Shown here: positions 42,475 through 53,606 of the stretch, in pieces
Layout of the letters: every line of letters begins with the position of its first letter
Position numbering within the stretch: position 1 is the stretch's first letter
DNA from: Idiomarina piscisalsi
GTDB taxonomy: Bacteria; Pseudomonadota; Gammaproteobacteria; Enterobacterales; Alteromonadaceae
NCBI RefSeq assembly: GCF_002211765.1
Contig: NZ_CP022133.1
Span: 2,108,001-2,172,000, forward strand
DNA: 64,000 bases
Direction of reading: 5' to 3'
Notes under the pieces: model-generated
What the model saw: the letters and a program-made list of their open reading frames with translations, nothing else
What the model was told of the DNA's origin: nothing
Databases searched by the model: none
Program-made: the position numbers and the translations under genes

Positions 42475-45058
42475 CCACGTTGATGGTTGGGATGATGTTT
42501 TCCTTGGCCGCTTTTTCTGCGTCGCGGAAAGCATCCATTTGGTCAAAGTTCAGGTATTTATAAACTTCGCCAGCCATCGAATTAATGTCCTGTGCGTACT
42601 CGAGGTACTCTTCAGGCGTTGGCAGGCGGCCTACAATAGCACCAACAGCGGCCAGCTCTGCAGACGTCAGATAAACGTTCGCGCCGTCACCTAAGCGGTT
42701 CGGGAAGTTACGAGTCGACGTTGACAGTACGGTTGCCCCCGCTTCTACACGAGCCTGGTTACCCATACACAGTGAACAGCCCGGCATTTCGGTGCGAACG
42801 CCGTTACGCGAATAAATATCGTAATAGCCTTCAGTTTCCAGCTGTGCTTTGTCCATCTTCGTTGGTGGTGCAATCCACAAACGCGTGTTCAGCGGATCAG
42901 AGTTCTTCTCTAACAGTTTACCTGCCGCACGGAAGTGACCAATGTTGGTCATGCACGAACCAATGAATACTTCGTCCACTTTGTCGCCGGCAACTTCGCT
43001 TAAGAACTTAGCGTCGTCAGGATCGTTCGGGCAACAAACGATTGGCTCTTTGATTTCGTCCAAGTCAATTTCGATAACTTCTGCGTATTCTGCATCTTTA
43101 TCGGCACGCGTCAGTGATGGGTTCTCTAACCACTCCTCCATCTTACGAGCACGACGCTCAAGCGTACGCGCATCGCCGTAGCCTTCGTTGATCATCCAAC
43201 GCAGCATAGTGATGTTAGAGCGCAGGTATTCACTGACTGAATCTTCTGACAAGTTGATGGTACAACCCGCTGCAGAACGTTCTGCCGAGGCGTCAGACAA
43301 TTCGAACGCTTGCTCTACGGTTAAGTGCTCAAGACCTTCGATTTCCAGGATGCGACCTGAGAACGCGTTTTTCTTGCCACGTTTCTCGACAGTCAACAGA
43401 CCGTCTTTAATGGCAAACGCAGGAATTGCGTGAACCAGGTCACGTAGGGTAATACCTGGCTGCATTTTACCTTTAAAACGCACCAATACTGACTCTGGCA
43501 TATCCAGCGGCATAACACCGGTCGCCGCTGCGAAGGCAACCAAACCAGAGCCTGCCGGGAACGAAATACCCAGCGGGAAACGTGTATGCGAGTCACCACC
43601 AGTACCGACGGTATCCGGCAACAACATACGGTTCAGCCAGCTGTGGATGATACCGTCGTTCGGGCGCAACGAAACGCCGCCACGGTTCATGATGAAGTCT
43701 GGCAGTGTATGCTGAGTTTCAACATCGACTGGCTTCGGATAGGCTGACGTGTGACAGAAAGACTGCATCACCAAGTCAGCGTTAAAGCCAAGACAAGCCA
43801 GGTCTTTCAACTCGTCACGAGTCATTGGACCGGTGGTATCCTGCGAGCCTACGGTCGTCATCTTCGGCTCAACGTATGTGCCCGGGCGAACACCGTCCAT
43901 GCCACACGCTTTGCCAACCAATTTTTGTGCCAGGCTGAAGCCTTTGTCGCTTGAAGCCGGCTGTTCCGGGGTCAGGAATAAGTCGCTGTGACCAAGGCCC
44001 AGTGATTCGCGCGCCTTAGCGGTTAAGCCACGACCAATGATCAGGTTGATACGGCCACCAGCACGCACTTCGTCAAGAATAACGCGTGACGCATAGTCGT
44101 ACTCAGCGATAACGTCGCCCGCTTCGTTTTCAATTTTGCCTTCGTATGGGTAAATAGTAATGACATCACCCATATTCATTTTTTCGACGTCGGCTTCAAA
44201 TACCAACGCACCGGCGTCTTTCATGGTGTTGAAGAAGATAGGAGCGACTTTGCCGCCAATACAGATACCGCCCGCACGCTTGTTCGGCGTACCCGGCATG
44301 TCTTCACCGATGTTCCAAAGAACCGAGTTGGTTGCTGATTTACGTGAAGAACCGGTACCTACGACGTCACCGACGAAAGCAACCGGGTGACCTTTTTCTT
44401 TCAGCTCTTCAATTTGCTTGCCGGCATCTGTAATGCCTTCGCGCGGCATTTTGTACATGGCTTTAGCGTGCAGCGGGATATCAGGACGTGACCACGCATC
44501 TGGCGCTGGAGACAAGTCGTCAGTATTGGTTTCGCCAGTCACTTTAAAGACGGTCGCTTTAATCTGGCCTGCCATTTTATCACGGCTGGTGAACCACTCA
44601 CCTTCAGCCCATGACTCAACCACTTCTTTGGCCAGTTCGTTGCCGGCTTTCATTTTTTCTTCGACGTCATGGAAAGCGTCGAACATCAAAATGGTGTGTT
44701 TTAATTCTTCGGCGGCTAAGCGACCCAGTTCAGCGTCGTCTAACAGAGCAACCAACGTTTCGATGTTGTAACCACCGTGCATATTGCCCAGCAATTTAAC
44801 AGCGTCTTCTTTGCTGATAACCGGGCTTTGTATTTCGCCTTTTACCAGTGCACTTAAAAAGCCAGCTTTTACATAAGCCGCTTCATCAACACCTGGTGGT
44901 ACACGCTCAGACAATAGCTCGACTAAGAAGTCTTCTTCACCTGCGGGTGGATTCTTCAGTAGTTCAACAAGATCGGCTACTTGTTCGGCGTTTAATGGCT
45001 TCGGAGGGATGCCCTCTGCGGCACGCTCTTCCACGTGCTGACGATACTCTTTAAGCAC
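42470..45058 (-). CDS. acnB: Aconitate hydratase B
   Basis: TCA-cycle [4Fe-4S] enzyme isomerising citrate and isocitrate, and in its apo form an mRNA-binding regulator. The 862-aa protein begins with the HEAT-like AcnB N-domain ([20 protein letters not shown]), then the swivel domain ([19 protein letters not shown]), [20 protein letters not shown], the first cluster Cys in [15 protein letters not shown] and the pair in [12 protein letters not shown]. Its transcript ends through element LH8 and a UUCG terminator. A 151-bp gap upstream holds its promoter region; no clear boxes were found by eye. Confidence 0.97.
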   Translation of the reverse strand: MLKEYRQHVEERAAEGIPPKPLNAEQVADLVELLKNPPAGEEDFLVELLSERVPPGVDEAAYVKAGFLSALVKGEIQSPVISKEDAVKLLGNMHGGYNIETLVALLDDAELGRLAAEELKHTILMFDAFHDVEEKMKAGNELAKEVVESWAEGEWFTSRDKMAGQIKATVFKVTGETNTDDLSPAPDAWSRPDIPLHAKAMYKMPREGITDAGKQIEELKEKGHPVAFVGDVVGTGSSRKSATNSVLWNIGEDMPGTPNKRAGGICIGGKVAPIFFNTMKDAGALVFEADVEKMNMGDVITIYPYEGKIENEAGDVIAEYDYASRVILDEVRAGGRINLIIGRGLTAKARESLGLGHSDLFLTPEQPASSDKGFSLAQKLVGKACGMDGVRPGTYVEPKMTTVGSQDTTGPMTRDELKDLACLGFNADLVMQSFCHTSAYPKPVDVETQHTLPDFIMNRGGVSLRPNDGIIHSWLNRMLLPDTVGTGGDSHTRFPLGISFPAGSGLVAFAAATGVMPLDMPESVLVRFKGKMQPGITLRDLVHAIPAFAIKDGLLTVEKRGKKNAFSGRILEIEGLEHLTVEQAFELSDASAERSAAGCTINLSEDSVSEYLRSNITMLRWMINEGYGDARTLERRARKMEEWLENPSLTRADKDAEYAEVIEIDLDEIKEPIVCCPNDPDDAKFLSEVAGDKVDEVFIGSCMTNIGHFRAAGKLLEKNSDPLNTRLWIAPPTKMDKAQLETEGYYDIYSRNGVRTEMPGCSLCMGNQARVEAGATVLSTSTRNFPNRLGDGANVYLTSAELAAVGAIVGRLPTPEEYLEYAQDINSMAGEVYKYLNFDQMDAFRDAEKAAKENIIPTINVA

Positions 45059-45209
45059 TCGTATTACCTCTCATTTGCTTGCATGAATTCAAGACGGTTC
45101 ACTAGTGCGGCGTATTATACGGATTTTACGCTGAAATTCCCATGCGAGAGGACTATAAATCAGATAATTCAGGGTATAAACAAGGTGAATGGATGCCGTG
45201 GTTGCGCCC

Positions 45210-48200
45210 TCATTGAGGACGCTCCACTTTTTGAACAATCGCGTACATAACGGGCACGACGAACAGCGTCAGTACTGTCGCAAACCCGAGACCAAACATG
45301 ATGACCGTCGCCATGCTGGCAAAGAAGTCATCAAACAGCAGTGGCAGCATGCCCAGTATGGTGGTTGCCGCCGCCATGCCGACCGGCCTTACACGGCTTA
45401 CAGCGGCCTCAACTAGCGCTTCGACTCGCGACTTACCGGTTTCGAGCTCAACGTTGACCTGCTCAAGTAACACCACGCCATTTTTAATCAGCATACCAGA
45501 CAAGCTTAAAAAGCCTAACAGCGCCATAAACCCAAAGGACTTATTCAGCAGCAACAGACCAACCGTCACACCAATTATCGACAGCGGTACTGTCGTCCAT
45601 AGAACAGCGGCGTGTCGAATGCTGTTAAACAGCAGCACGGTAATAATAAACATGACCAGAAAGCCTAACGGTAACGCCCCGAACAAGGCCTTTTGTGCTT
45701 TGCTTGAGGCTTCGTGCTCACCACCCCAGCTCAATTCGTAACCCAAAGGTAATTCAATCGCTGCTATTTTGGGCCGAACTCGTTCGAACACCTGAGCCGC
45801 GGTTTCATTACTCAAAATGTCGTGATCGGCCATCACCGTCAGTGTTCGTTTACGGTCACGTCTCATTATGAGGGGATCTTCCCATGTCGTTTCAATACTT
45901 CGAACGACTTGCGCCAACGGTATAAAGCGATCCAACACGGGGCTGTATATTTGCAGCTCCTGCCAGTTATTCAAGTCAACGCGTTCAGCCGCCGGGGCCC
46001 GTTTTACAATCGGCAGCAGGTCCGTACCATCACGATAAATACCTATTTGCTGACCAACGAAATTACCGAGCAATACGTTGTTCACATCTTCTTTAGTGAC
46101 ACCTGCTCGTCGTCCTGCCGCTTCGTCATACTGAGGCTGTAATAACTTGGTTCGCTGCCGCCAATCAGAGCGAATATTGACCGCACCTGCATCGTCCCTC
46201 ATTACCGCTTGTGCTTTCTCGCTCAACTGACGTAACACCTGAATGTCTGGTCCTGAAAAACGTGCCTCAATTTTAGCTGGCGTTGCCGGACCTATCTCGA
46301 CCCGAATTAATTTGTCTTCAACGTCCGGGTGAGCGTTTTTAATGCGTTGCCGAATATCCGCCATGAGCGCTGACATAGACTCCTTGTCTTTCACGCGAAT
46401 CAGCAATTGCGCATAGCTTTCGTAGCTTTTTTCAACCAAATAAGTCAACGTAAAACGCGGGGCGCCCTGACCGACGGTCGTTGCCACGGAAACCACCTCT
46501 TGCTTATCCAGCAGATAATCTTCCAGACGTTTTGAGTCCTGCTCGGTGTGGCGAATGTCAGTCCCTTGTGGATACCATAAGTCCACATAAAACAGTGGCG
46601 TTGTGGAAGGTGGAAAAAAGGCTTGTTTTACCTGCCCGAAACCCACCACCGCCAGTACCAGCATAATGACCATTGCCGACATGCTGGCTGCGCGATGCGT
46701 TAAACAAAAACGCAACGCACTTCGATACTTTACATAGAGTGGGTGCTTAAAGGCATCGTCGTTCTCATCGCCAATGTCTTTTTCGGAATAGAGTCGGTCG
46801 GCTAAAAACGGGATCAGCGTTAATGCCGTTACCCAACTGAGCAATAAAGAAATAAGCAAGACCCAAAACAAGCTGCCCGCAAACTCACCCGTGGCGTCAG
46901 AAGAGAGGCCAATTGGTGCAAAGGCGATAATACCAATGACGGTCGCTCCTAACAGCGGCCATTGGTTTTGCTTAACTACCTGCGTAGCGGCTTGAAGTTT
47001 GCTCTGCCCCCGACGCATGCCCACCATGATGCCGTCGGCAATCACAATGGCATTGTCGACCAGCATACCTAATGCAATAATCAACGCACCTAACGACACC
47101 CGCTGCAGGTTAATATCGCCAAGCCTCATGAAAATGAACGTGCCGAGTACCGTCAGCAGCAACACCGAACCAATCAGCAAACCGCTTCTGAAGCCCATGG
47201 ACAGCAGCAGCGCCACAACCACAATGGCGACCGCCTCGACTAAGTTCAGCAAAAAGTTATTAACGGAGTTTTCAACTTCGTGGGGTTGGTCATAAATGCG
47301 CTCAACGCTCATGCCAATTGGCTGAGCATAGGAAAGTTCATTCAAACGCTGCTCAAGGCGCTCACCAACTTCCACAACGTTCACATCATCGGCGAAAGAC
47401 AGCGCTAGCCAGAGCGACGGCTTTCCGTTATAACGCACCACGTGATCCGGAATATCTTTTGTCTCACGATAGATGTCAGCAACGTCGCGCAAATAAATAC
47501 GCTCACTGGCCCCTGGATTACTAATGACCAACTTTTCCATGTCTTCGACAGAGGAAAACTCTCCGTTCGTGGCGATGCGCATGGACTCTTCATTAATCGT
47601 CACACGGCCTGCATTTGCCACGGCGTTTTGTGTTTGCAGTAAATTGGCCACTTGCTTAGGCGGGATACCAAAATTTCCCAGCTGGGCTCGGGACACTTCG
47701 ACAATCACCTGCTCCTGGCGCTCACCTGACAGCATAACTTTGCCGACACCGTCGACTAAGACCAGTTCACGCCGGAGAAAGTCCGCATAGTGCTCAATGT
47801 CTTTGTACGAATAGTCAGGTCCGGTAATCGCCAACATGACACCATACACGTCGGAGAAGTCGTCACGAACAATAGGCTCGCCGGTGCCCGGCGGTAAGCG
47901 TCGTTTCGTATCATTGACCTTGCGCCGAAGTTCATCCCAAATTTGTTCGAGATCATCCGCCCGGTAAATGCTTTTCATCTCGACCGTAATTTGCGATAGT
48001 CCTGGCTTAGATATGGAGCGAATATTGTCTACGTAGCTCAATTCCTGAATCGCATTTTCAAGACGATACGTTACTTCCTCTTCCACTTGTCGAGCCGAAG
48101 CGCCGGAATACGGCGTTATGACCATTGCTTGCTTTATCGTAAACTCGGGATCTTCCAGACGACCCAGCTGAGTTAAAGCGACGATTCCTCCGACCAACAA

Positions 48201-48260
48201 CAACAGCAAAAACATCCAGCTGGTGGTTTTTCGGGTCATGCTATAGCGTGCAATATCCAT
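45210..48260 (-). CDS. RND efflux permease (AcrB/TriC-like)
   Basis: A 1016-aa inner-membrane proton antiporter of the tripartite RND exporters, with 12 predicted helices and two large periplasmic loops. The opening MDIARYSMTRKTTSWMFLLL and LGRLEDPEFTIKQAMVITPY is typical of the TriC/MexK-like branch of HAE1 pumps. The TM4 proton-relay region is IALGMLVDNAIVIAD, with one Asp rather than the Asp pair of AcrB. It overlaps the adaptor stop by one base (TAATG), which sets the start. No outer-membrane factor gene is nearby, so it probably shares TolC. Confidence 0.92.
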   Translation of the reverse strand: MDIARYSMTRKTTSWMFLLLLLVGGIVALTQLGRLEDPEFTIKQAMVITPYSGASARQVEEEVTYRLENAIQELSYVDNIRSISKPGLSQITVEMKSIYRADDLEQIWDELRRKVNDTKRRLPPGTGEPIVRDDFSDVYGVMLAITGPDYSYKDIEHYADFLRRELVLVDGVGKVMLSGERQEQVIVEVSRAQLGNFGIPPKQVANLLQTQNAVANAGRVTINEESMRIATNGEFSSVEDMEKLVISNPGASERIYLRDVADIYRETKDIPDHVVRYNGKPSLWLALSFADDVNVVEVGERLEQRLNELSYAQPIGMSVERIYDQPHEVENSVNNFLLNLVEAVAIVVVALLLSMGFRSGLLIGSVLLLTVLGTFIFMRLGDINLQRVSLGALIIALGMLVDNAIVIADGIMVGMRRGQSKLQAATQVVKQNQWPLLGATVIGIIAFAPIGLSSDATGEFAGSLFWVLLISLLLSWVTALTLIPFLADRLYSEKDIGDENDDAFKHPLYVKYRSALRFCLTHRAASMSAMVIMLVLAVVGFGQVKQAFFPPSTTPLFYVDLWYPQGTDIRHTEQDSKRLEDYLLDKQEVVSVATTVGQGAPRFTLTYLVEKSYESYAQLLIRVKDKESMSALMADIRQRIKNAHPDVEDKLIRVEIGPATPAKIEARFSGPDIQVLRQLSEKAQAVMRDDAGAVNIRSDWRQRTKLLQPQYDEAAGRRAGVTKEDVNNVLLGNFVGQQIGIYRDGTDLLPIVKRAPAAERVDLNNWQELQIYSPVLDRFIPLAQVVRSIETTWEDPLIMRRDRKRTLTVMADHDILSNETAAQVFERVRPKIAAIELPLGYELSWGGEHEASSKAQKALFGALPLGFLVMFIITVLLFNSIRHAAVLWTTVPLSIIGVTVGLLLLNKSFGFMALLGFLSLSGMLIKNGVVLLEQVNVELETGKSRVEALVEAAVSRVRPVGMAAATTILGMLPLLFDDFFASMATVIMFGLGFATVLTLFVVPVMYAIVQKVERPQ

Positions 48261-49333
48261 TACAGCCCCCGTTCGCGTTGCCATTCACGAACTTCTTGAC
48301 CTTCCCGAAGCTGATGAACGCCGGCAACTACTATGGTTTCACCTTCTTCTAAGCCGCTGACGATAGTCAGTCCGTCATTAGTCGCCGTACCAACCACTAC
48401 CTTGCGCTTTTCAACGGTCATGTCATCGCCCACGACCCACACATAAGAAGGGCGCTGTTCGGTATCGCTGCCATTAGTAAATACGGCTTTTGTAGGTACC
48501 AAAATACCGGTGATGGTCGAGCGCAGCACTTGTGACATATCGACGACGACAGTCGCGGTCATACCCGGAAGAACATTCAGGTTGTCGGGTTTCGGTAAAG
48601 TGAACACGACTTCATACGTGTTGGTTGCAGGACCCGCTTGCGAATCCCACTCTTTAAGATGCGCCCGGAATTGAAATTCTGGCGCAGCATCAAACCGAAT
48701 CATTGGCTCATAGTCTGTCTGCTTCTTAACTCTCGCAAAAAGCTGCTCCGGCACCTGAATACTCACATCCACCGCGTTATTAATTTGCAAGGTAACAATG
48801 GGCTGTTTCGGTTGGATATTTTCATAAGCTTCTACAGCCAGGCTCGCAATAACTCCGTCAAAAGGCGCTCTCAGCTCGGTATACTCTAAATTCGCTTTTG
48901 CCGTTTCATAGTTCGATTTCGCTACCGCTCGCTGCGACTCAATTTGGTCAAACTGAGCCTCTGACATAACGCCCTCGCTTACCAGCACCTTGTTTCTTTG
49001 GTATTGAGACTGAGCTAACTCGTATTGCGCTTTTGCCTGGTCGACAGCCAGTTGATAGTCGGTCGGATCCAGCCTTGCAATAAGCTCACCTTGCTTAACT
49101 TCCGCACCAGGCCTTACCGGAAGTTCGGTAATTTCACCCGCAACACGAAACGTCAGCTGTGCCACTTTAGCGGCTTCCACCACGCCCGGGAACTCACGAA
49201 GTTGCGCGCCACTATTTTCGGTCACCGTCAGCAATTTAACCGGACGGGCATCCTGTGTTTTTTCGCTTTGTGCAGGTGCTTCACCGCAAGCAGCAATGAG
49301 TAAGATAAGAGATGTAACGACTAACCAACGCAT
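48260..49333 (-). CDS. RND periplasmic adaptor (membrane fusion) lipoprotein
   Basis: A 357-aa adaptor for the coupled RND pump. Lipoprotein signal with lipobox IAAC (MRWLVVTSLILLIAAC). Then the barrel-lipoyl part (ITELPVRPGAEVKQGELIAR, LDPTDYQLAV), a short alpha-hairpin (about 100-150, rich in Gln/Ala), the second lipoyl half ELRAPFDGVIASLAVEAYEN and a C-terminal barrel with VLVPTKAVF-like GILVPTKAVF. Divergent from a LysR gene 102 bp away, which probably controls it. Confidence 0.93.
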   Translation of the reverse strand: MRWLVVTSLILLIAACGEAPAQSEKTQDARPVKLLTVTENSGAQLREFPGVVEAAKVAQLTFRVAGEITELPVRPGAEVKQGELIARLDPTDYQLAVDQAKAQYELAQSQYQRNKVLVSEGVMSEAQFDQIESQRAVAKSNYETAKANLEYTELRAPFDGVIASLAVEAYENIQPKQPIVTLQINNAVDVSIQVPEQLFARVKKQTDYEPMIRFDAAPEFQFRAHLKEWDSQAGPATNTYEVVFTLPKPDNLNVLPGMTATVVVDMSQVLRSTITGILVPTKAVFTNGSDTEQRPSYVWVVGDDMTVEKRKVVVGTATNDGLTIVSGLEEGETIVVAGVHQLREGQEVREWQRERGL

Positions 49334-49435
49334 ACCAAGTTCCTAATAACGGAGTATTCAATTGATAAATAGTTTACTGCACGTACAGTTACAATTATAT
49401 TGAATTAAAATTAAAAACTTAATCAGCATAACTTA

Positions 49436-50314
49436 ATGAATTTATCACACTTAAAAATGCTGATTGCGGTCGCAGAGCTTGGCAGCCTACAAAAGTCAGC
49501 AGAGCATTTAAACCGAACGCAATCGGCCGTCAGCATGGCCTTAAAAAAGCTCGAACAAAGCGCGGGTTTTGAACTGTTTAACCGGCAAGGCTACCGACTG
49601 CAATTAACCGAACAAGGTCAGCATTTTTTACGACAGGCCGAAGAGGTCGTGCGCCAGCAAGAGCGTCTACAGTCTCTGACTGAAAAACTAAAATACGGGG
49701 CCGAACCCTTGCTGACGCTTTGCTATGACCATACCTGCGACAGTAAGTTGTGGCTGCCCAGTATTGAGCATATACAACAGTATTACCCCGCCACCGAAAT
49801 TCACATTGACGGCGAATCACAAATGCGGGCGCTCAAACGAATAGATAACGGCTCCGCTGATTTAGCGCTGTGTCCGTGGCTGCCCTTATTTCGTCAGTAT
49901 GGAGACTTTGAAACGTTACCCGTGGCACCTTTCGAGCTCACTGTGGCCATTGCCTCCTCTTTAGTGGATGACTTCGGACGCATACCATCAAGCCGACAGG
50001 ATTTGCTCGAACTCCCGATGCTAATCCCACAAAACTTAGAAATTGGTATAAATTTAGATGCAGTGCTGCGCTTGCCCAGCCAACAGCGCATACGAGTCAA
50101 TGAAGTGAATACTCAATATGAACTGTTAAAAGCCGGCTTTGGGTGGGGGATTATTCCCCGACATATTGCCGAAAGCGCACTGGAGTCCGGTGAACTGGTT
50201 GAAATAAGCATTCCCGGTTTCATCCAACAGGTACGCCTGGAGATTCACCTGGTGCGCTCGGCGAACAGAACATTAGGCCCCGCTGCAAACACTATTTGGC
50301 AAGAGTTTTCTTAG
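49436..50314 (+). CDS. LysR-family transcriptional regulator
   Basis: A 292-aa regulator. The winged HTH is at residues 1-60 (MNLSHLKMLIAVAELGSLQK, SAEHLNRTQSAVSMALKKLE, LFNRQGYRLQLTEQG), followed by the periplasmic-binding-like effector domain. It is divergent from the RND pump operon with a 102-bp shared gap, the usual layout for a LysR regulator and its target. The effector is unknown. No strong ribosome site is visible before ATG 49436. Confidence 0.9.
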   Translation: MNLSHLKMLIAVAELGSLQKSAEHLNRTQSAVSMALKKLEQSAGFELFNRQGYRLQLTEQGQHFLRQAEEVVRQQERLQSLTEKLKYGAEPLLTLCYDHTCDSKLWLPSIEHIQQYYPATEIHIDGESQMRALKRIDNGSADLALCPWLPLFRQYGDFETLPVAPFELTVAIASSLVDDFGRIPSSRQDLLELPMLIPQNLEIGINLDAVLRLPSQQRIRVNEVNTQYELLKAGFGWGIIPRHIAESALESGELVEISIPGFIQQVRLEIHLVRSANRTLGPAANTIWQEFS

Positions 50315-50335
50315 TTCAGAACGACGTTAATAACA

Positions 50336-50497
50336 ACCGGCCGCTGAGGGGAGGTAAGCGTTACGAGTGATGAAGGGCTTTATGACAGAGTGTCGAAGGC
50401 CATGGATGGCCTTCGTCAAGCGTTCATGGATGAACTTGCAGAGTCTCTGGCATAAAGCCCTTCATTGCTCAGGCGAAACATCCTCTCAGCGGCCGGT
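50336..50497 (-). repeat. Long hairpin element LH9 (B core)
   Basis: Arms ACCGGCCGCTGAGGGGA... and its complement pair; the inner segment GATGAAGGGCTTTATG/CATAAAGCCCTTCATT is nearly perfect. On the minus strand the core is AGAGACTCTGCAAG, hairpin GTTCA-tcca-TGAAC, GCTTGA, hairpin CGAAGGCC-atccat-GGCCTTCG, ACAC. The small stem GTTCA/TGAAC replaces CTCA/TGAG of the other B cores by paired changes. It lies 11 bp from the CusA stop and is sense for it, in the convergent gap with the LysR gene. Confidence 0.92.
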
Positions 50498-50507
50498 ATT
50501 CCCTAAG

Positions 50508-53500
50508 CTACTTCCTCCCAAGATAAAACACAGCAGGAATGAGCAACATAGAGACCAATGGCGCCAAAATCATGCCGCCGACCATTGGCGCGGCAATGCG
50601 CTGCATGACCTCGTTGCCAATGCCACTACCCAGCATAATCGGCAGGAGCCCAATCACTATGGTTGCTACGGTCATCGCTTTGGGCCGCACTCGCAGCACA
50701 GCCCCTTCAACAATAGCGGACTCCAGCTGTTCGCGCTTTTCACCAACGCCTTTCCAGGCATTATTTAGGTAAAGCAGCATCACCACACCAAATTCTGCAG
50801 CAACACCCGCAAGGGCTATCATGCCGACCACAACCGCCAGCGACAGGTTATAGTCAAGCCAGTAGAGCAACCATAAGCTCCCAGTTAACGCCAGTGGTAA
50901 AGTAGCGATAACCAACAATGCCTGGTTCATGGAGCGAAACGTCAAATACAACAGTATAAGAATCAGCGCTAATGTCAGCGGAATAATCTCTTTCAGATCG
51001 GCTTCGACTTGTTGCATGGCCTGGTACTGTCCCGTCCAGCTCCAGTTATAACCGGTTGGCATTTCCAGTTGGCTAAGTTCATCATTCACCGCTGCGATGT
51101 ACTCACTCACCGTCACACCAGCGGCAGGTTCAATAAACACCCAGCTGCTTAAACGCGCATTTTCGCTTTTTAACACAGCAGGTCCTGAGCTCAGCTCAAC
51201 GGTTGCCACATCCGATAAGGTTAACCAGCGCCCATCGGCCCTAATCGGCAGCTCTCGCAACTTATCAATATGGTCACGTGCATTACGCGGATAGCGCAAG
51301 TTAATCGGGAAACGCTCATTGCCTTGCACTGAGGTGGCTATCTTCGCTCCTCCAATAGCCTGAGTCAGATGCTTTTGAATATCCGCTTGCGTTAAACCAA
51401 AGCGAGCTGCCTCACGCAGCTTTGGAGTCACTTCAATATAGCGTCCGTCGGCGGCCCGTTCCGCAATAACCGATGCCGTTTCTTGTCGCTCCGCTAGACG
51501 CTTTTCAATAGTGGTTGCCAACGTTTGTATTTCACCGAACTCGGCTCCGCTCACCTTTATCGCCAACGGTGTTTTAACTCCCGTTGCCAACATTTCTATG
51601 CGAGTTCTTATGGGCATAACCCAGGCGTTTGTCAGCCCCGGAATCTGAACGGCGTCATCCAGCTCCGCAATGATGTCATCCACCGTTTTACCCTCAGGCC
51701 ATTCCGACTCCGGTGTCAGAGTAATACTGGTCTCAATCATGGTTAACGGTGCCGGATCCGTCGCGGTATCTGCCCGTCCGATTTTGCCAAAGACACGTTC
51801 AACTTGCGGATGCTGTGCTATCAGCTCATCGGTTTGTTGAAGCAGCTCTCCGGCTTCGTTGACGCTGATACCCGGTAATGTCGTCGGCATATACATTAAG
51901 TCGCCCTCATACAACGGCGGCATAAGTTCATAATCAAGCTTTTGCCACGGATACCAAGCGGTTGCCGTCACAGCGACACACAAAATGATAAGCACTTTCG
52001 GCCAGCGCAGCGTGAGATTTAAAAACGGCCGATAGAGCCAAATGAGTCCCCGAGTTAACGGGTTGGCATTTTCCGATGGAATTTTTCCTCTGACGAGTAG
52101 CGCAATGAGCACGGGAATGAGTGTTACCGCCAGAATAGAGGCCGCCCCCATCGCCAGCGTTTTTGTATACGCTAACGGTTCAAATAACCTACCCTGCTGA
52201 CCTTGCAGCGCAAAGACCGGAATAAAGCTCACGGTTATGACCAGCAAAGAGAAAAACAGAGATGGGCCTACTTCGCTGCACGCATCGGTAATGAGGCGCC
52301 AACGATGAGCACCTTTTGCTGGCTCTTTGTGCTGTTCCTGATACGCATACAAATGCTTATGCGCATTTTCTATCATTACAATAGCGGCATCGACCAGAGC
52401 ACCAATAGCTATGGCAATGCCACCTAGACTCATAATATTGGCGCTGATACCCAGCCCGTTCATTATCCAAATAGCGAGTAACACTGACAGCGGCAGACTA
52501 ATAACCGCCACTAACGCTGAGCGCGCGTGCCATAAGAACAAGACACAGACAATCGCGACCAATGCCATTTCTTCAATGAGCTTCGAGGTAAGATTATCAA
52601 CCGATGCCTGAATCAGCTGCGATCGATCGTAAGTAGTGACAAGCTCAACGCCTTCGGGTAAACCTTGTTTTAACTCATCGAGTTTTGCTTTGACGTTATC
52701 AATGGTCTGCAATGCATTAGCGCCGTAACGCATCACCACAATACCGCCAACCACTTCACCTTCGCCATCTAAATCAGCAACGCCCCGACGTACCTGTGGG
52801 CCTAGACGAACGTGAGCGACATCTTCCAGTAACAGCACTCCATCGTTCTCTGAACGCTTCACTAATGGCAGTTGGCGCAAGTCTTCGATAGATTGAATGT
52901 AACCAAGCCCTCTCACCATATACTCGGCTTCGGCCATTTCCACCACAGAACCACCGACTTCGGCATTGGCCTGTTGAATAGCGCGCTCAATGTCTGTCAG
53001 TGTTAATTCATACTGATGCAATTTGCTGGGCTCAACAACAACTTGGTAAGTCTCCACCATGCCGCCAACGCGGGCGACTTCGGCAACCCCCTCAACACTT
53101 TGCAACTCTTGCTGAAGGTACCAGTTTTGTAACCGTGTGAGCTCTCCTAGATTATGTTCACCACTGTTATCAACCAGGGCGTATTGGTAAATCCAACCAA
53201 CACCGGTGGCGTCAGGACCGAGGCTGGGCTGCACGTCAGCCGGCAACTGACTCTTAGCCTGATCCAAATACTCTATTACCCGGCTTCTAGCCCAGTAAGG
53301 GTCCGTTCCCTCTTCAAAAATAACGTAGACGTAAGAATCGCCAAAAAAAGAAAAGCCACGCACCGACTTTGTATTGGGTACTGACAACATCACGCTGGAA
53401 AGCGGATAAGTGACTTGTTCTTCAACCACCGCAGGTGCCTGCCCCGGATAGTTGGTTTTGACAATGACCTGCACGTCAGACAAGTCAGGAATCGCATCCA

Positions 53501-53606
53501 ATTTGGTTTGCTGCAGCGACTGCCACGCTAAATAGCTTAACGCAGCGAACAACAGCAATACCAGCAATGGGTTACGCAGCGAAGCTTGTATAATTCGGGT
53601 AAGCAT
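50508..53606 (-). CDS. cusA: Heavy-metal RND permease, CusA-like
   Basis: A 1032-aa inner-membrane efflux pump of the HME-RND type. The TM4 relay is IAIGALVDAAIVMIEN, the usual single-Asp HME form. Porter-domain methionines in the CusA-like contexts DPAPLTMIETSITL and IRTRIEMLATGVKTP favour Cu(I)/Ag(I) over Zn/Co. It opens [20 protein letters not shown] and keeps LMYMPTTLPGISVNEAGELL. Coupled to cusB by TAATG. No cusC-like outer-membrane gene is present in the window. Confidence 0.93.
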   Translation of the reverse strand: MLTRIIQASLRNPLLVLLLFAALSYLAWQSLQQTKLDAIPDLSDVQVIVKTNYPGQAPAVVEEQVTYPLSSVMLSVPNTKSVRGFSFFGDSYVYVIFEEGTDPYWARSRVIEYLDQAKSQLPADVQPSLGPDATGVGWIYQYALVDNSGEHNLGELTRLQNWYLQQELQSVEGVAEVARVGGMVETYQVVVEPSKLHQYELTLTDIERAIQQANAEVGGSVVEMAEAEYMVRGLGYIQSIEDLRQLPLVKRSENDGVLLLEDVAHVRLGPQVRRGVADLDGEGEVVGGIVVMRYGANALQTIDNVKAKLDELKQGLPEGVELVTTYDRSQLIQASVDNLTSKLIEEMALVAIVCVLFLWHARSALVAVISLPLSVLLAIWIMNGLGISANIMSLGGIAIAIGALVDAAIVMIENAHKHLYAYQEQHKEPAKGAHRWRLITDACSEVGPSLFFSLLVITVSFIPVFALQGQQGRLFEPLAYTKTLAMGAASILAVTLIPVLIALLVRGKIPSENANPLTRGLIWLYRPFLNLTLRWPKVLIILCVAVTATAWYPWQKLDYELMPPLYEGDLMYMPTTLPGISVNEAGELLQQTDELIAQHPQVERVFGKIGRADTATDPAPLTMIETSITLTPESEWPEGKTVDDIIAELDDAVQIPGLTNAWVMPIRTRIEMLATGVKTPLAIKVSGAEFGEIQTLATTIEKRLAERQETASVIAERAADGRYIEVTPKLREAARFGLTQADIQKHLTQAIGGAKIATSVQGNERFPINLRYPRNARDHIDKLRELPIRADGRWLTLSDVATVELSSGPAVLKSENARLSSWVFIEPAAGVTVSEYIAAVNDELSQLEMPTGYNWSWTGQYQAMQQVEADLKEIIPLTLALILILLYLTFRSMNQALLVIATLPLALTGSLWLLYWLDYNLSLAVVVGMIALAGVAAEFGVVMLLYLNNAWKGVGEKREQLESAIVEGAVLRVRPKAMTVATIVIGLLPIMLGSGIGNEVMQRIAAPMVGGMILAPLVSMLLIPAVFYLGRK

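Noticed and set aside
45298..45741. Plus-strand 147-codon ORF inside the RND permease
   Set aside because: Antisense to a well-conserved membrane protein, without its own support.
50367..50768. Plus-strand ORF of 133 codons starting in LH9
   Set aside because: It begins in the repeat and runs antisense into cusA; no ribosome site and no family.
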